Assembly (NCBI GenBank): GCA_017936685.1
Contig: JAGBFA010000008.1
Location: forward strand, 49,048 to 113,047
Reading direction: 5' to 3'
DNA from: Alistipes sp.
Lineage (GTDB): Bacteria > Bacteroidota > Bacteroidia > Bacteroidales > Rikenellaceae
DNA: 64,000 nucleotides
Position 1 is the first letter of the stretch; each line of letters begins with the position of its first letter. Below the pieces are notes generated by a model that worked only from the letters and a program-made list of their open reading frames with translations, did no database searches and was not told the origin of the DNA. The translations under genes and the position numbers were made by a program. Shown piece by piece: positions 54,704 through 64,000 of this stretch.

Positions 54704-54914
54704 CGGCGTACTATATTGCGGGTGCAGTCGGGTCGATCGCGAGGTCGATACCGCAGTCAGGCCGGGGACATATATAATAGGTGCGGCAGAGCCGAGTCTC
54801 GCCGCCTGTGTCCGAGGCCGGTCGGTGTGAATGCCCGACATACGGATACTCGACGACGCCAAGACCCGCAACCATGCAATAAACAGTTTTAAGAATCAGT
54901 AAAACCAAATTTTT
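54704..54914 (+). promoter_or_regulatory. Structured 211-base gap between rplO and secY
   Basis: This G+C-rich stretch has no gene. It contains local stems such as GCGGCAGA/TCTCGCCGC near 54785 and a TATATAATAG segment at 54771-54780. It ends in an A/T-rich leader before secY. A leader or processing role is possible; no clear terminator or consensus promoter was found. Confidence 0.4.
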
Positions 54915-56273
54915 ATGAACCAATATCTAATTGTTGGAATTATCCTGGCGGTGATCATCGCACTGCTGGCGACCAACAAAAAACTGGTGGAAACGCTCAA
55001 AAACATCTACAAGATCGAGGAGCTTCGCAAGCGTATCCTCTTTACGCTCGGCCTTCTTCTTGTATATCGTTTGGGCAGTTTCGTGGTGTTGCCCGGCGTG
55101 GATCACGGTGCTCTTGCAGAGTTTACGCGATCGTTCGCTCAGGACGGCGAGAATGCCAACAACCTCATGGGTCTGTTGAACGTATTCTCGGGAGGCGCGT
55201 TCTCGCAGGCCTCTATCTTCGCTCTGGGTGTCATGCCTTATATCACCGCCTCGATCATCATACAGTTGTTGGGAATCATGGTTCCCTACTTCCGCAAGAT
55301 GCAAAAGGAGGGTGAGAGCGGCCGCCGCAAAATGAATCAGTGGACTCGTTTCCTTACCATCGCAGTGTTGCTTTTGCAGGCTCCGGCCTATCTGAAAACT
55401 CAGATTCCGGAGGGTGCGATTATCCCCGAGGGCGGTTTCGTCCTGACCTCGACGATCATTCTTATCGCCGGCACCATGTTCATCATGTGGCTGGGTGAGA
55501 AGATCACTGACAAGGGTATAGGCAACGGTATCTCGCTGATTATTATGATCGGTATCGTGGCACGTCTGCCGCAGGCCTTCTTGCAGGAGGTTATGTTCAA
55601 GCTGGACGGTCATGGCGGTAGCCTGATCATGTTCATCGTAGAGTTAGTGTTCCTGGCTCTGGTGTTCATGATGACCATCGCTCTGGTTCAGGCCGTGCGC
55701 AAGATTCCGGTTCAGTATGCAAAGCGTATCGTAGGTAACAAGCAGTACGGTGGCGTGCGTCAGTACATTCCCTTGAAGCTGAATGCCGCCAATGTGATGC
55801 CTATTATCTTCGCTCAGGCACTGATGTTCATTCCCGCGTTGATTTCAAACGGCGGTGCCTTTGCCGATATCCAGGGTTTCTGGTATAACTTCACGCTTGC
55901 AGTCCTGGTAATTGCGTTCACATACTTCTACACCGCAATTATCATGAATCCTCAAATGATGGCTGACGAGATGAAGCGTAACGGAGGCTTTATCCCGGGC
56001 GTTAAACCCGGCAAGAGCACCGTGACCTACATCGACAACATCATGACGAGAATCACACTCCCCGGTTCGATTTTCCTCGCCATTGTGACCGTTCTTCCGG
56101 CCATAGCGATGAAACTCGGCGTCGTATCGTCGTTCGCATATTTCTACGGAGGTACGTCGCTTCTGATTATGGTGGGCGTGGTGCTCGACACTCTGAAGCA
56201 GATAGAGAGCTACCTGTTGATGCGTCATTACGACGGTCTTATGAAGACGGGACGCATACAGGGACGCTACTAA
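54915..56273 (+). CDS. secY: Protein translocase subunit SecY
   Basis: This 452-residue channel subunit of the Sec translocon has ten predicted membrane helices. Recognisable segments are RILFTLGLLLVYRLGSFVVLPG, the plug-domain region after it, YITASIIIQLL and the cytosolic loop RKIPVQYAKRIVG, with a basic C-terminus MRHYDGLMKTGRIQGRY. It is the usual partner in the spc region and is followed by map after 28 bases. Confidence 0.98.
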   Translation: MNQYLIVGIILAVIIALLATNKKLVETLKNIYKIEELRKRILFTLGLLLVYRLGSFVVLPGVDHGALAEFTRSFAQDGENANNLMGLLNVFSGGAFSQASIFALGVMPYITASIIIQLLGIMVPYFRKMQKEGESGRRKMNQWTRFLTIAVLLLQAPAYLKTQIPEGAIIPEGGFVLTSTIILIAGTMFIMWLGEKITDKGIGNGISLIIMIGIVARLPQAFLQEVMFKLDGHGGSLIMFIVELVFLALVFMMTIALVQAVRKIPVQYAKRIVGNKQYGGVRQYIPLKLNAANVMPIIFAQALMFIPALISNGGAFADIQGFWYNFTLAVLVIAFTYFYTAIIMNPQMMADEMKRNGGFIPGVKPGKSTVTYIDNIMTRITLPGSIFLAIVTVLPAIAMKLGVVSSFAYFYGGTSLLIMVGVVLDTLKQIESYLLMRHYDGLMKTGRIQGRY

Positions 56274-56301
56274 ACGTTGACCGTTAGAGTTACGTTGAGA
56301 A

Positions 56302-57075
56302 ATGATATACTTAAAGACTGACGACGAGATAGAGTTGCTCCGAGAGAACAACATTCTGGTGAGCCAGACGCTTGCCGAGGTGGGACGTCACTGCAAACCG
56401 GGTGTCACCACCCGCGAGCTGAACGATCTGGCCGAAGCATACATGCGTTCGCACGGAGCGACTCCGGCTTGTCTCGGTTACGAAGGATATCCTGCCGCGA
56501 CCTGTATATCGGTCAACGAGCAGGTGGTTCACGGAATTCCGTCGGACTACGTTATCAAGGAGGGCGACATTGTGTCGGTCGATTTTTGTACGTTTATGAA
56601 GGGGTTTGTTGGTGATTCGGCATATACGTTTGCCGTGGGAGAGGTCGGCGATGAAGTTAAGCGACTTCTGGACGTCACCAAAGAGGCTCTTTATAGAGGT
56701 ACGGCACAGGCCAAGGCCGGTAATCGCATAGGCGATATCTCGGCGGCCGTGCAGGAGTATGCCGAGAGTTTCGGCTACGGAGTAGTACGCGAGTTGGAAG
56801 GACACGGCCTGGGTCGCCGCATGCACGAAGATCCGGGAGTCCCCAACTACGGTGCGCGAGGCAGAGGACCGTTGTTGAAAGAGGGTATGGTCATCTGCAT
56901 CGAACCTATGATAACGATGGGCAATCGCGCTGTGGTATTCGAGCGCGACGGCTGGACCGTCCGCACGCGCGACCGCAAGCCTGCGGCTCATTTCGAGTTC
57001 GCGGTGGCGATCCGCAAGTCGGGTCCCGACGTATTGACGGATTTCAGTATCATTGAACAGGCACTTAACTCATAA
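56302..57075 (+). CDS. map: Methionine aminopeptidase, type I
   Basis: This 257-residue enzyme removes the initiator methionine from nascent proteins. The five metal ligands are seen in VSVDFCTFMKGFVGDSAY (two aspartates), GHGLGRRMHE (histidine), CIEPM (glutamate) and the late FEFAVAI segment (glutamate). It lies between secY and infA, the standard order. Confidence 0.97.
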   Translation: MIYLKTDDEIELLRENNILVSQTLAEVGRHCKPGVTTRELNDLAEAYMRSHGATPACLGYEGYPAATCISVNEQVVHGIPSDYVIKEGDIVSVDFCTFMKGFVGDSAYTFAVGEVGDEVKRLLDVTKEALYRGTAQAKAGNRIGDISAAVQEYAESFGYGVVRELEGHGLGRRMHEDPGVPNYGARGRGPLLKEGMVICIEPMITMGNRAVVFERDGWTVRTRDRKPAAHFEFAVAIRKSGPDVLTDFSIIEQALNS

Positions 57076-57084
57076 AAACACTCT

Positions 57085-57303
57085 ATGGCAAAACAAACTG
57101 CTATCGAACGGGACGGAACCATCATCGAGGCGTTGTCTAACGCAATGTTTCGTGTGGAGTTGGATAACGGACACGTTATCACGGCCCATATCTCGGGTAA
57201 GATGCGTATGCACTACATCAAGATCCTGCCCGGAGATAAAGTTAAAGTAGAGATGACTCCTTACGATCTGAGTAAGGGGCGCATATCTTTCAGGTACAAA
57301 TAA
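57085..57303 (+). CDS. infA: Translation initiation factor IF-1
   Basis: This 72-residue S1/OB-fold protein starts [20 protein letters not shown] and contains [20 protein letters not shown] and [19 protein letters not shown]. It binds the 30S A site during initiation and lies 9 bases after map. Confidence 0.98.
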   Translation: MAKQTAIERDGTIIEALSNAMFRVELDNGHVITAHISGKMRMHYIKILPGDKVKVEMTPYDLSKGRISFRYK

Positions 57304-57322
57304 TTAAGGTCGCTTGAAAATT

Positions 57323-57439
57323 ATGAAAGTAAGAGCATCGATCAAAAAGAGAAGCGAAGATTGCAAGATCGTACGCCGCAAAGGCAAGCTGTACGTGATC
57401 TGCAAGAAGAACCCTAAGTTCAAAATGCGCCAAGGATAA
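57323..57439 (+). CDS. rpmJ: 50S ribosomal protein L36
   Basis: This 38-residue protein reads [20 protein letters not shown] and then [18 protein letters not shown]. Two of the four zinc ligands of the CxxC...CxxxxH type are missing (serine for the first cysteine, phenylalanine for the histidine), so it probably does not bind zinc. It lies between infA and rpsM in the expected place. Confidence 0.95.
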   Translation: MKVRASIKKRSEDCKIVRRKGKLYVICKKNPKFKMRQG

Positions 57440-57481
57440 TTTTTTAGTTTGAGTTATTGAAAATTAAAGAGAAACAAATTT

Positions 57482-57862
57482 ATGGCACGTATAGTAGGTG
57501 TTGATTTACCAAAAAATAAGCGCGGCGAAATAGGTCTTACGTATATCTACGGTATAGGCCGCAGCACTGCGCGCAAGATCCTTGACGGCGTGGGCGTAAG
57601 CTACGATATCAAGGTAGAGGATTGGACCGACGAGCAGGTCGGTGCTATCCGTAACAAGATCGCCGAGATGGGCATCAAGGTCGAGGGCGAGTGCCGCTCG
57701 ATGGTTCAGCTCAACATTAAGCGTCTTATGGATATAGGTTGCTACCGTGGTATCCGCCACCGTTTGGGACTTCCCGTGCGCGGTCAGAGCACCAAGAACA
57801 ACGCTCGCACGCGTAAGGGTAAGAAGAAGACAGTAGCAAACAAGAAAAAGGCAACTAAGTAA
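57482..57862 (+). CDS. rpsM: 30S ribosomal protein S13
   Basis: This 126-residue head protein starts [20 protein letters not shown] and contains [14 protein letters not shown] and [21 protein letters not shown]. It bridges to the large subunit. rpsK follows after 12 bases. Confidence 0.98.
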   Translation: MARIVGVDLPKNKRGEIGLTYIYGIGRSTARKILDGVGVSYDIKVEDWTDEQVGAIRNKIAEMGIKVEGECRSMVQLNIKRLMDIGCYRGIRHRLGLPVRGQSTKNNARTRKGKKKTVANKKKATK

Positions 57863-57874
57863 TATTAGAGAGTT

Positions 57875-58264
57875 ATGGCAAAGAAAACTGGAACAGTTAA
57901 GAAAAAGGTTGTTAAGGTCGGTGCTCAGGGCATGGCTTTCGTACACTCGACTTTCAACAACGTTATCGTAACCATCACCAACGAGGTCGGTGAGGTCATC
58001 AGCTGGTCATCGGCCGGTAAGATGGGTTTCCGCGGTTCGAAGAAGAATACTCCCTATGCAGCGCAGACGGCTGCCGCCGATTGCGCCAAGGTTGCTTACG
58101 ACATGGGTTTGCGTAAGGTTAAGGTTTATGTCAAGGGTCCGGGTCAGGGCAGAGAGTCTGCCGTGCGTACGATCCACGGCGCAGGCATCGAGGTGATGGA
58201 GATCATCGACGTCACTCCGCTGCCGCACAACGGCTGCCGTGCTCCCAACCGCCGTCGCGTCTAA
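57875..58264 (+). CDS. rpsK: 30S ribosomal protein S11
   Basis: This 129-residue platform protein contains [19 protein letters not shown] and the C-terminal [18 protein letters not shown], both conserved. It lies in alpha-operon order before rpsD. Confidence 0.98.
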   Translation: MAKKTGTVKKKVVKVGAQGMAFVHSTFNNVIVTITNEVGEVISWSSAGKMGFRGSKKNTPYAAQTAAADCAKVAYDMGLRKVKVYVKGPGQGRESAVRTIHGAGIEVMEIIDVTPLPHNGCRAPNRRRV

Positions 58265-58330
58265 TCGTGAGGCTTAGGAGGCAAGAACATAACTCAATTA
58301 ATTTTACCAAAGAATTAATATTAAAAAACT

Positions 58331-58939
58331 ATGGCAAGATATATAGGACCAAAATCGAAAATCGCCAGAAAGTTCGGCGAGGCTATTTACGGTGCGGATA
58401 AAGTGCTTGAAAAGCGCAACTTCCCTCCCGGACAGCACGGTCTTGCTCGCAAGCGTAAGAAGAACTCGGAGTATGGAGAGCAGCTTGGCGAGAAGCAGAA
58501 GGCTAAGTACACTTACGGTATCTTGGAGAAGCAGTTCGCCCGCACCTATGAGGCAGCTGCCCGCATGGGCGGTATCACGGGTGAGAACCTGTTGAAGCTC
58601 TTGGAGTGCCGTCTTGACAATGTCGTATATCGTCTGGGCATCGCCCCGACCCGTGCGGCAGCCCGTCAGCTCGTATCGCACCGTCACATCTGCGTCAACG
58701 GCAATGTAGTCAACATTCCGTCGTATTCGCTGAGCGTTGGCGACGTGGTATCGGTTCGCGAGAAGTCTAAATCTTTGGAGGTTATCACCTCTTCGCTGGC
58801 CGGCGCATCGCGCAGCCGCTATGCTTGGTTGGAGTGGGACAACGCTTCGTTGAGCGGTAAGTTCCTGCAAACGCCCGAGCGCGAGGAGATTCCTGAGAAC
58901 ATCAAGGAGCAGCTCATCGTCAACCTGTACTCTAAGTAG
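58331..58939 (+). CDS. rpsD: 30S ribosomal protein S4
   Basis: This 202-residue assembly protein starts [20 protein letters not shown] and contains the S4 domain ([33 protein letters not shown]). It is zinc-free. In E. coli S4 represses the alpha operon; a 66-base gap precedes the gene here. Confidence 0.98.
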   Translation: MARYIGPKSKIARKFGEAIYGADKVLEKRNFPPGQHGLARKRKKNSEYGEQLGEKQKAKYTYGILEKQFARTYEAAARMGGITGENLLKLLECRLDNVVYRLGIAPTRAAARQLVSHRHICVNGNVVNIPSYSLSVGDVVSVREKSKSLEVITSSLAGASRSRYAWLEWDNASLSGKFLQTPEREEIPENIKEQLIVNLYSK

Positions 58940-58963
58940 TGATTTAACAACAAATTCAATATT

Positions 58964-59956
58964 ATGGCAATATTAGCATTCCAAAAGCCTGAAAAGGTAA
59001 TCATGCTCGAATCGACCTCCTCGTTCGGAAAGTTCGAATTCCGTCCGTTGGAGCCCGGTTTCGGCATGACCGTCGGAAATGCCTTGCGCCGTGTGCTGCT
59101 CTCTTCGTTGGAGGGCTATGCCATCACGACAGTCAAGGTTGCCGGCGTGAACAATGAGTTTGCCGCTATCCCCGGTGTGATGGAGGGTATGATCGAGGTC
59201 ATACTTAACCTCAAACAGGTTCGTTTCATTCGCACGGTTGACAATCAGGAGGCCGAGAAGGTCTCGATCAACGTTGCGGGCGTTACAGAACTTACGGCAG
59301 GTTATATCTCGAACTATCTTTCATTCTTCAAGGTCTTGAATCCGGAGTTGGTGATTTGCCATCTTGCTCCCGGCACCAAAATGCAGATGACCATTACCAT
59401 AGGTAAGGGTCGCGGTTACGTGCCCTCGGAGGAGAATACCCCCGCGGAGAAAGATGTCGACACACTGCCGATCGATTCTATTTTCACACCGATCAAAAAT
59501 GTAAAGTACTCTATCGAGGACTACCGTGTCGAGCAGAAGACCGACTATGAGAAGTTGAATTTGGAGATCACTACCGACGGCTCGATCCACCCGAAGGAGG
59601 CGTTGAAGGAGGCAGCAAAGATTCTTATTCAGCACTTTATGCTCTTTTCCGACGAGAAGATCACGCTCGACATGGAGGAGACGGGCGGTGTTGAAGAGTT
59701 CGATGAGAATATCCTTCACATGCGTCAGCTGTTGAAGACGAAGCTGACCGATCAGGATCTGAGCGTGCGCGCTCTGAACTGCCTGAAAGCCGCTGATGTC
59801 GACACGGTCGGCGACTTGGTCAAGCTCAACCGCAACGAACTGTTGAAGTTCCGCAACTTCGGTAAGAAGTCTTTGACGGAGCTCGACGAGTTGCTCGCAT
59901 CGCTGAATCTTAAATTCGGTATGGACGTATCTATCTACAAACTTGATAAAGATTAA
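58964..59956 (+). CDS. rpoA: RNA polymerase alpha subunit
   Basis: This 330-residue subunit has the N-terminal assembly domain ([20 protein letters not shown]) and the C-terminal domain with helix-hairpin-helix ([20 protein letters not shown]) joined by an acidic linker. It lies between rpsD and rplQ as usual, with rplQ starting 2 bases after its stop. Confidence 0.98.
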   Translation: MAILAFQKPEKVIMLESTSSFGKFEFRPLEPGFGMTVGNALRRVLLSSLEGYAITTVKVAGVNNEFAAIPGVMEGMIEVILNLKQVRFIRTVDNQEAEKVSINVAGVTELTAGYISNYLSFFKVLNPELVICHLAPGTKMQMTITIGKGRGYVPSEENTPAEKDVDTLPIDSIFTPIKNVKYSIEDYRVEQKTDYEKLNLEITTDGSIHPKEALKEAAKILIQHFMLFSDEKITLDMEETGGVEEFDENILHMRQLLKTKLTDQDLSVRALNCLKAADVDTVGDLVKLNRNELLKFRNFGKKSLTELDELLASLNLKFGMDVSIYKLDKD

Positions 59957-59958
59957 TT

Positions 59959-60546
59959 ATGAGACACAATAAGAATTTTAATCATCTTGGCAGACAGGCC
60001 GGCCACCGTAAGGCTATGCTTTCGAATATGGCCTCGTCGCTTATCCTGCACAAGCGTATCTCGACGACTGTTGCCAAGGCCAAGGCCGTACAGCAGTTCA
60101 TCGAGCCTCTGGCGACCAAATCGAAGGAGGACACCACTCACTCGCGCCGTGTAGTATTCTCGTACTTGAAGCAGAAGGAGGCCGTTACGGAGCTGTTCCG
60201 CACCATCGCTCCCAAGATCGCCGAGCGTCCGGGCGGCTACACCCGTATCCTGAAAACCGGTTTCCGTCTGGGTGACGGTGCCGACATGTGCATCATCGAG
60301 TTCGTCGATTTCAACGACTCATACACCTTCGGCAAGACCGCTTCTGCTGAGGCTGCTAAGCCCAAGACCCGTCGTTCGCGCCGTCCCGCGGCCAAGAAGA
60401 CCGACGCTGTCGAGGACGCAGAGGTAGTGGCAGAGGGCGCAAAGAAGCCTGCTAAGGCTGCTGCTCCCAAGGCCCCCAAGGCTACGGCCGCCAAGGCTGC
60501 CGCACCTAAGGTTGCGAAGAAGACTAATGTAGGTAAGAAGATGTAA
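59959..60546 (+). CDS. rplQ: 50S ribosomal protein L17 with alanine/lysine-rich tail
   Basis: The first 125 or so residues are an ordinary L17 ([40 protein letters not shown]). They are followed by about 65 residues of low-complexity alanine, lysine and proline sequence ending in KTNVGKKM. Extended L17 tails are known in this phylum; the tail is probably disordered and may contact rRNA. It is the last gene of the cluster, and repeat A11 begins 15 bases after the stop. Confidence 0.97.
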   Translation: MRHNKNFNHLGRQAGHRKAMLSNMASSLILHKRISTTVAKAKAVQQFIEPLATKSKEDTTHSRRVVFSYLKQKEAVTELFRTIAPKIAERPGGYTRILKTGFRLGDGADMCIIEFVDFNDSYTFGKTASAEAAKPKTRRSRRPAAKKTDAVEDAEVVAEGAKKPAKAAAPKAPKATAAKAAAPKVAKKTNVGKKM

Positions 60547-60561
60547 CATCTTTTCCGTGAC

Positions 60562-60683
60562 TTTTTCGTGAAAAGCGGTCATTTGCTGCCGCTCGCTCAA
60601 TTGCCCGAATAGGCAGTACGTCAAGTACAGCCTATCCGGGCAATTTTCGTTGCGCGTTGCAACTAACCGCTTTTGACGAAAAA
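60562..60683 (+). repeat. Family A palindromic repeat, copy A11
   Basis: This copy lies behind rplQ. The apical stem pairs AATTGCCCG (60599-60607) and following bases with CGGGCAATT (60637-60645), with the same A-C and A-A mismatches as in A6 and A8. It probably forms the 3' end of the ribosomal transcript. Confidence 0.9.
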
Positions 60684-60717
60684 GTAGCGCATAATTCTTT
60701 GGAGACTATTTCCATCA

Positions 60718-61180
60718 CGCTGTCATTCTGAGGAGCGGTCGACGACCGCGACGTGAGAATCTCTGTTTTGTGCGACAAATTCCCGTCCGACAAACGCGCG
60801 ACCGCCCGTGAGACTCCCACGGTCGGGCAAAGCCCTCCCTCGGAGTGACAGAGTGGTCATGCCTTTCCCAACCAGATGTTTCGCTACACTCAACATGACT
60901 GGGTGTCCTGTCATTCTGAGGAGCGGCAAGCTGCCGCGACGTGAGAATCTCTCTCTTGGTCAGCAAACTCCTGCCCGACAAATGCACTTTCGACCGCGAG
61001 ACTCCCACGTCGCAACGGCGTTGCTCCTCGGAGTGACATAGTGGGCGGCGAGACTCCCGCGTCGCCTGCGGCTCCTCGGAGTGACAGCAGTGTGTGAAGA
61101 GACCTCCACGGTCGGGCATGCGCCCTCCCTCGGAGTGACATAGTGGGCGGCGAGACTCCCATGTCGCCTGCGGAGAGTAA
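60718..61180. repeat. Family B short-hairpin repeat cluster (largest in the window)
   Basis: At least six B units lie here, at about 60720-60763, 60812-60850, 60908-60953, 60999-61037, 61048-61085 and 61099-61140, plus a truncated one to 61180. They occur in both orientations. Cores include GGTCGACGACC, GGGCAAAGCCC, GGCAAGCTGCC and GGGCATGCGCCC, each self-complementary. The remaining bases to 61308 hold no clear consensus promoter for the Clp gene. Confidence 0.82.
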
Positions 61181-61308
61181 AAATATCTGCTTTGAGGGTC
61201 AGTGTGTTGTGGGCGTAAGATCTATTTAACATAATAATGCGTTTGCATGGGGCGTTATATTCGTGAAAAATTTTAAGAAATAGTAGAAAGTTTTAAAAAT
61301 ATTGGGAT

Positions 61309-63777
61309 ATGATGCAGACCAGAATTTCAAAAACGCTCGAAGCAATCGTCGCACGTGTTACGTTCGATGTTTCGAAATCCGCAACGAAGAGTTCTTACAA
61401 GGACCGACTCGCATTGGAGATACTGCGCGAAGAGGGAACTTTGGCCTATCAGCTGCTCTCGTCGAGGCTGAAAGACTGGGAGCTTTATCAGATACCGCTG
61501 CGCATCGAGCACGAGTTGGAGTCGTCGCCCGCAGCCGAGCAGCTCTCGCCCGAGGAGTATTACACGTCGTTGTGCGAAGAGATGAAGTCGGCGGTCAAGG
61601 GACGCAACGTCTCGACGGCGCACGCCCTGCGCTATATTGCTTCCGATGTGGAGACGGCTACGGCGCGAGTGCTGGCCATATACGGACTCACGGCCGAGAT
61701 GCTCGACGACGAGATCGAGCAGATGGGCTCGGGCATGGAGTCTGCGCCGATACGCATCGACATGCAAGTCATCGACCTGAACCAAGAAGAGACCCAATCC
61801 GCACCGAACGCCTCACTCGATAAGTTCGGCGTGAATCTCACGCGTCTGGCGCGCGAGGGCAAGATCGATCCTGTCATAGGTCGAGAGCAGGAGATCGAGC
61901 GGGTCATACAGATCCTCTCGCGCCGCAAGAAGAACAACCCTATGCTTATCGGTGAGGCCGGCGTGGGTAAGAGTGCCATTGTAGAGGGGCTTGCGCTGCG
62001 CATGGCCGCAGGCGAGGTGCCCTACACCATATCCAATAAGGAGCTGTACTCGCTGGAAATATCGTCGTTGGTGGCCGGCACCAAGTTCCGCGGCGAGTTC
62101 GAGGAGCGCATGCAGCAGCTCATCGAGTCGCTCTCCAAGTCGCGCAATACGATCATCTTCATCGATGAGATACATACGATCGTGGGAGCTGGAGCGACGC
62201 AGGGGTCGCTCGACACGGCCAACATACTCAAACCCGCTCTGGCGCGCGGCGACTTGCAGACCATAGGTGCCACCACTTTGGACGAGTTCCGCGAGAACAT
62301 CGAGAGTGATTCGGCTTTGGAGCGACGTTTCCAGAGGGTGATGGTGGAGCCGACGACCGCGGCGCAGACATTGGAGATATTGCGTCGGGTGGCTCCCTAC
62401 TACGAGCAGCACCATAAGGTGCGCTATACCGACGAGGCACTCAGAGCGTGTGTCGCGCTCTCGGAGCGATATATCACCGACCGTCACTTCCCCGACAAGG
62501 CCATCGATGTGATGGACGAGGCCGGTTCGAGGGTGCATCTCTCGTCGGCGCGCGAGCCGCAGCAGATACGCGAGTTGGAGACGGCATTGGCCGCGGCGCG
62601 CAACGAACGCCGGCAGGCTGTCGAGGCTTTGATCTACGAGAAGGCGGCTGCGGCGCGTCTGCACGAGATAGCCTTGAAGACGCAGATCGGCCAGCAGCGC
62701 GCCGAGTGGCGTCGCTCGTTGGAGTGCAACCCCACGGAGGTCGGCATAGGACATATCGAGCGCGTCATACACTCCATGACGGGCATTCCCACCGAGCGCA
62801 TCGAGACTGGCGAGATGGAACGGCTCAGAGGATTGAAAGACTATCTGGCCTCGCGCGTGATAGGTCAGAACGATGCCGTGGCGCATCTGTCACAAGCCAT
62901 ACAGCGTTCGCGCGCCGGACTGAAAGACGAGAACCGGCCCATAGGCGTGTTCCTGTTCGTCGGGCCTACGGGCGTGGGCAAGACGCTGCTGGCAAAGGAG
63001 ATAGCCAAGTGGCTGTTCGACGACCGACGCGGTCTGATCCGCATCGACATGTCGGAGTACGGCGAGAAGCACAACGTGTCGCGACTCATCGGCTCGCCTC
63101 CGGGGTATGTCGGTTACGGCGAGGGCGGACAGCTCTCCGAGGCGGTGCGCCGCCAGCCCTATTCAGTGGTGCTGTTCGACGAGATCGAGAAGGCGCACCC
63201 CGACGTATTCAACACGATGTTGCAGATATTCGACGAGGGACACCTCACCGATGGCAGCGGCCGCAAGGTCGACTTCCGCAACACTGTGATCATAATGACC
63301 TCCAATGTCGGTTCGCGTGCCGCCGTCGCGCGCACCGTGCAGGTGGGATACGAGACCTCGTCGAAGAGTCTCAACACCCGCAATGCGCCCGAGACGGAGT
63401 ATCGCAAGGCTTTGGAGGAGTGTTTCGTGCCTGAGTTCTTGAACCGTATCGACGATATAGTCGTATTCCGTCAGTTGGAGCTGAGCGATGTCGAGCGCAT
63501 CATCGATCTCGAACTCGAAGGCATCGTGCGCCGCATCGAGAAGATGGGTTACGGCATCGACATCACGCCGCGCGCCAAGAGTCGTCTGGCCGAGTTGGGG
63601 TTCGAATCGCGCTACGGCGTGAGGGCGTTGCGACGCACGCTGCTCGACAAGATCGAGGTGCCGCTGTCGGCCATGATCGTCGAGGGACGGCTGAAAGGCG
63701 GCGATCGTATCGTCGCGGAGCTTCGCCGCGGCGAGGTGGCTCTGCGCATTGCCGGCCGAAAGCCCGAGGCGGCGTAG
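61309..63777 (+). CDS. ClpC-type AAA+ protein unfoldase
   Basis: This 822-residue ATPase would unfold substrates for the ClpP protease or act as a disaggregase. A divergent N-terminal domain (residues 1-145) precedes NBD1 (Walker A GEAGVGKS, Walker B IIFIDEIH), a short middle coiled coil (about residues 420-470), and NBD2 (Walker A GPTGVGKT, Walker [14 protein letters not shown]). The place of the ClpP-binding loop (usually VGF or IGF) reads VGY. The middle domain length fits ClpC rather than ClpB. Two ATGs occur in a row at 61309 and 61312. It appears monocistronic between two repeat clusters. Confidence 0.92.
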   Translation: MMQTRISKTLEAIVARVTFDVSKSATKSSYKDRLALEILREEGTLAYQLLSSRLKDWELYQIPLRIEHELESSPAAEQLSPEEYYTSLCEEMKSAVKGRNVSTAHALRYIASDVETATARVLAIYGLTAEMLDDEIEQMGSGMESAPIRIDMQVIDLNQEETQSAPNASLDKFGVNLTRLAREGKIDPVIGREQEIERVIQILSRRKKNNPMLIGEAGVGKSAIVEGLALRMAAGEVPYTISNKELYSLEISSLVAGTKFRGEFEERMQQLIESLSKSRNTIIFIDEIHTIVGAGATQGSLDTANILKPALARGDLQTIGATTLDEFRENIESDSALERRFQRVMVEPTTAAQTLEILRRVAPYYEQHHKVRYTDEALRACVALSERYITDRHFPDKAIDVMDEAGSRVHLSSAREPQQIRELETALAAARNERRQAVEALIYEKAAAARLHEIALKTQIGQQRAEWRRSLECNPTEVGIGHIERVIHSMTGIPTERIETGEMERLRGLKDYLASRVIGQNDAVAHLSQAIQRSRAGLKDENRPIGVFLFVGPTGVGKTLLAKEIAKWLFDDRRGLIRIDMSEYGEKHNVSRLIGSPPGYVGYGEGGQLSEAVRRQPYSVVLFDEIEKAHPDVFNTMLQIFDEGHLTDGSGRKVDFRNTVIIMTSNVGSRAAVARTVQVGYETSSKSLNTRNAPETEYRKALEECFVPEFLNRIDDIVVFRQLELSDVERIIDLELEGIVRRIEKMGYGIDITPRAKSRLAELGFESRYGVRALRRTLLDKIEVPLSAMIVEGRLKGGDRIVAELRRGEVALRIAGRKPEAA

Positions 63778-63789
63778 GGCTGTCGTCTG

Positions 63790-63985
63790 TCGCTCCGAGT
63801 AAGGCGCACGCCCGACGTGGGGGTCTCAGCGGGCGGGTGCGCATCTGCCGAACGGGGGGTTGTCGCCCGAAACAGAGATTCTCACGTCGCGATTTTCAAT
63901 CGCTCCTCAGAATGACAGGACAGTGGGCATGTCGCGCACAGATTCTTCACTCCGCATAGCTTCGTTCAGAATGACAGAGTGGGCA
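63790..63985. repeat. Family B short-hairpin repeats at the window end
   Basis: A partial unit lies near 63815-63840, and a clear inverted unit at 63873-63918 has the core GCGATTTTCAATCGC. A looser TTCTGAACGAAG unit lies at 63935-63980. The cluster may continue beyond the window. Confidence 0.75.
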
Positions 63986-64000
63986 TATCGACCACATACA

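Noticed and set aside
60718-61180. Repeat cluster resembling a CRISPR array
   Set aside because: Units occur in both orientations, spacing is irregular, the variable core is self-complementary, and no cas gene is present.

Overview
The window is a gene-dense stretch of a bacterial chromosome from the phylum Bacteroidota. The best guess is an Alistipes-like member of the Rikenellaceae. The evidence is fairly G+C-rich coding DNA, promoters of the Bacteroidota type (TTG, about 19-20 bases, TAnnTTTG), the near absence of Shine-Dalgarno sites, futalosine-pathway menaquinone genes (mqnC and mqnE), many lipoproteins, and one continuous rpsL-rpsG-fusA-S10-spc-alpha ribosomal cluster. The genus is inferred from general knowledge and was not tested. 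No tRNA, rRNA, CRISPR array, prophage or insertion-sequence transposase was recognised.

Layout. 1-2966 (+): trxB (5' end cut off by the window), a small lipoprotein, rnz and a TrmH/SpoU methyltransferase. 3988-10094 (-): glutaminyl cyclase, homocysteine methyltransferase domain protein, M20 amidohydrolase, rnr and mqnC, packed as one operon. 10200-16488: glycosyltransferase, birA, folE, rdgB, a lipoprotein, an outer-membrane-like protein, a HAD hydrolase and a nitroreductase. 16649-19088 (-): surE, histidine kinase and response regulator. 19777-22003 (-): a two-gene ABC exporter. 22435-24603 (+): a large surface lipoprotein. 24690-27262 (-): two glycosyltransferases and a uracil-DNA-glycosylase-like protein. 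27949-30705: leuS. 31359-32383 (-): rpmH and a second nitroreductase. 32878-40392 (+): tgt, an LptF/G permease, an mqnE-PASTA fusion, rluD and ygiQ. 41170-60546 (+): translation and secretion genes from rpsL to rplQ. 61309-63777: a ClpC-type unfoldase.

Two features stand out. First, the space between operons is filled with composite palindromic repeats. Family A (about 120 bp, eleven copies) forms a long two-part hairpin whose stems differ in sequence between copies but keep pairing. Family B is a short hairpin with conserved flanks and a variable, self-complementary core. Family C is a three-hairpin unit and family D is a duplicated promoter. A and B are joined by a conserved spacer and often abut the 3' ends of genes; one A copy even supplies a stop codon. 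Second, the aminofutalosine synthase MqnE is fused in frame to a transmembrane PASTA protein, which would tether a menaquinone-pathway enzyme to the inner membrane.

The ribosomal cluster is also unusual. It is interrupted between rpsN and rpsH by about 1 kb without a convincing gene. That kilobase holds strong stem-loops, a degenerate 61-64 bp tandem repeat and a strong promoter for the downstream half.
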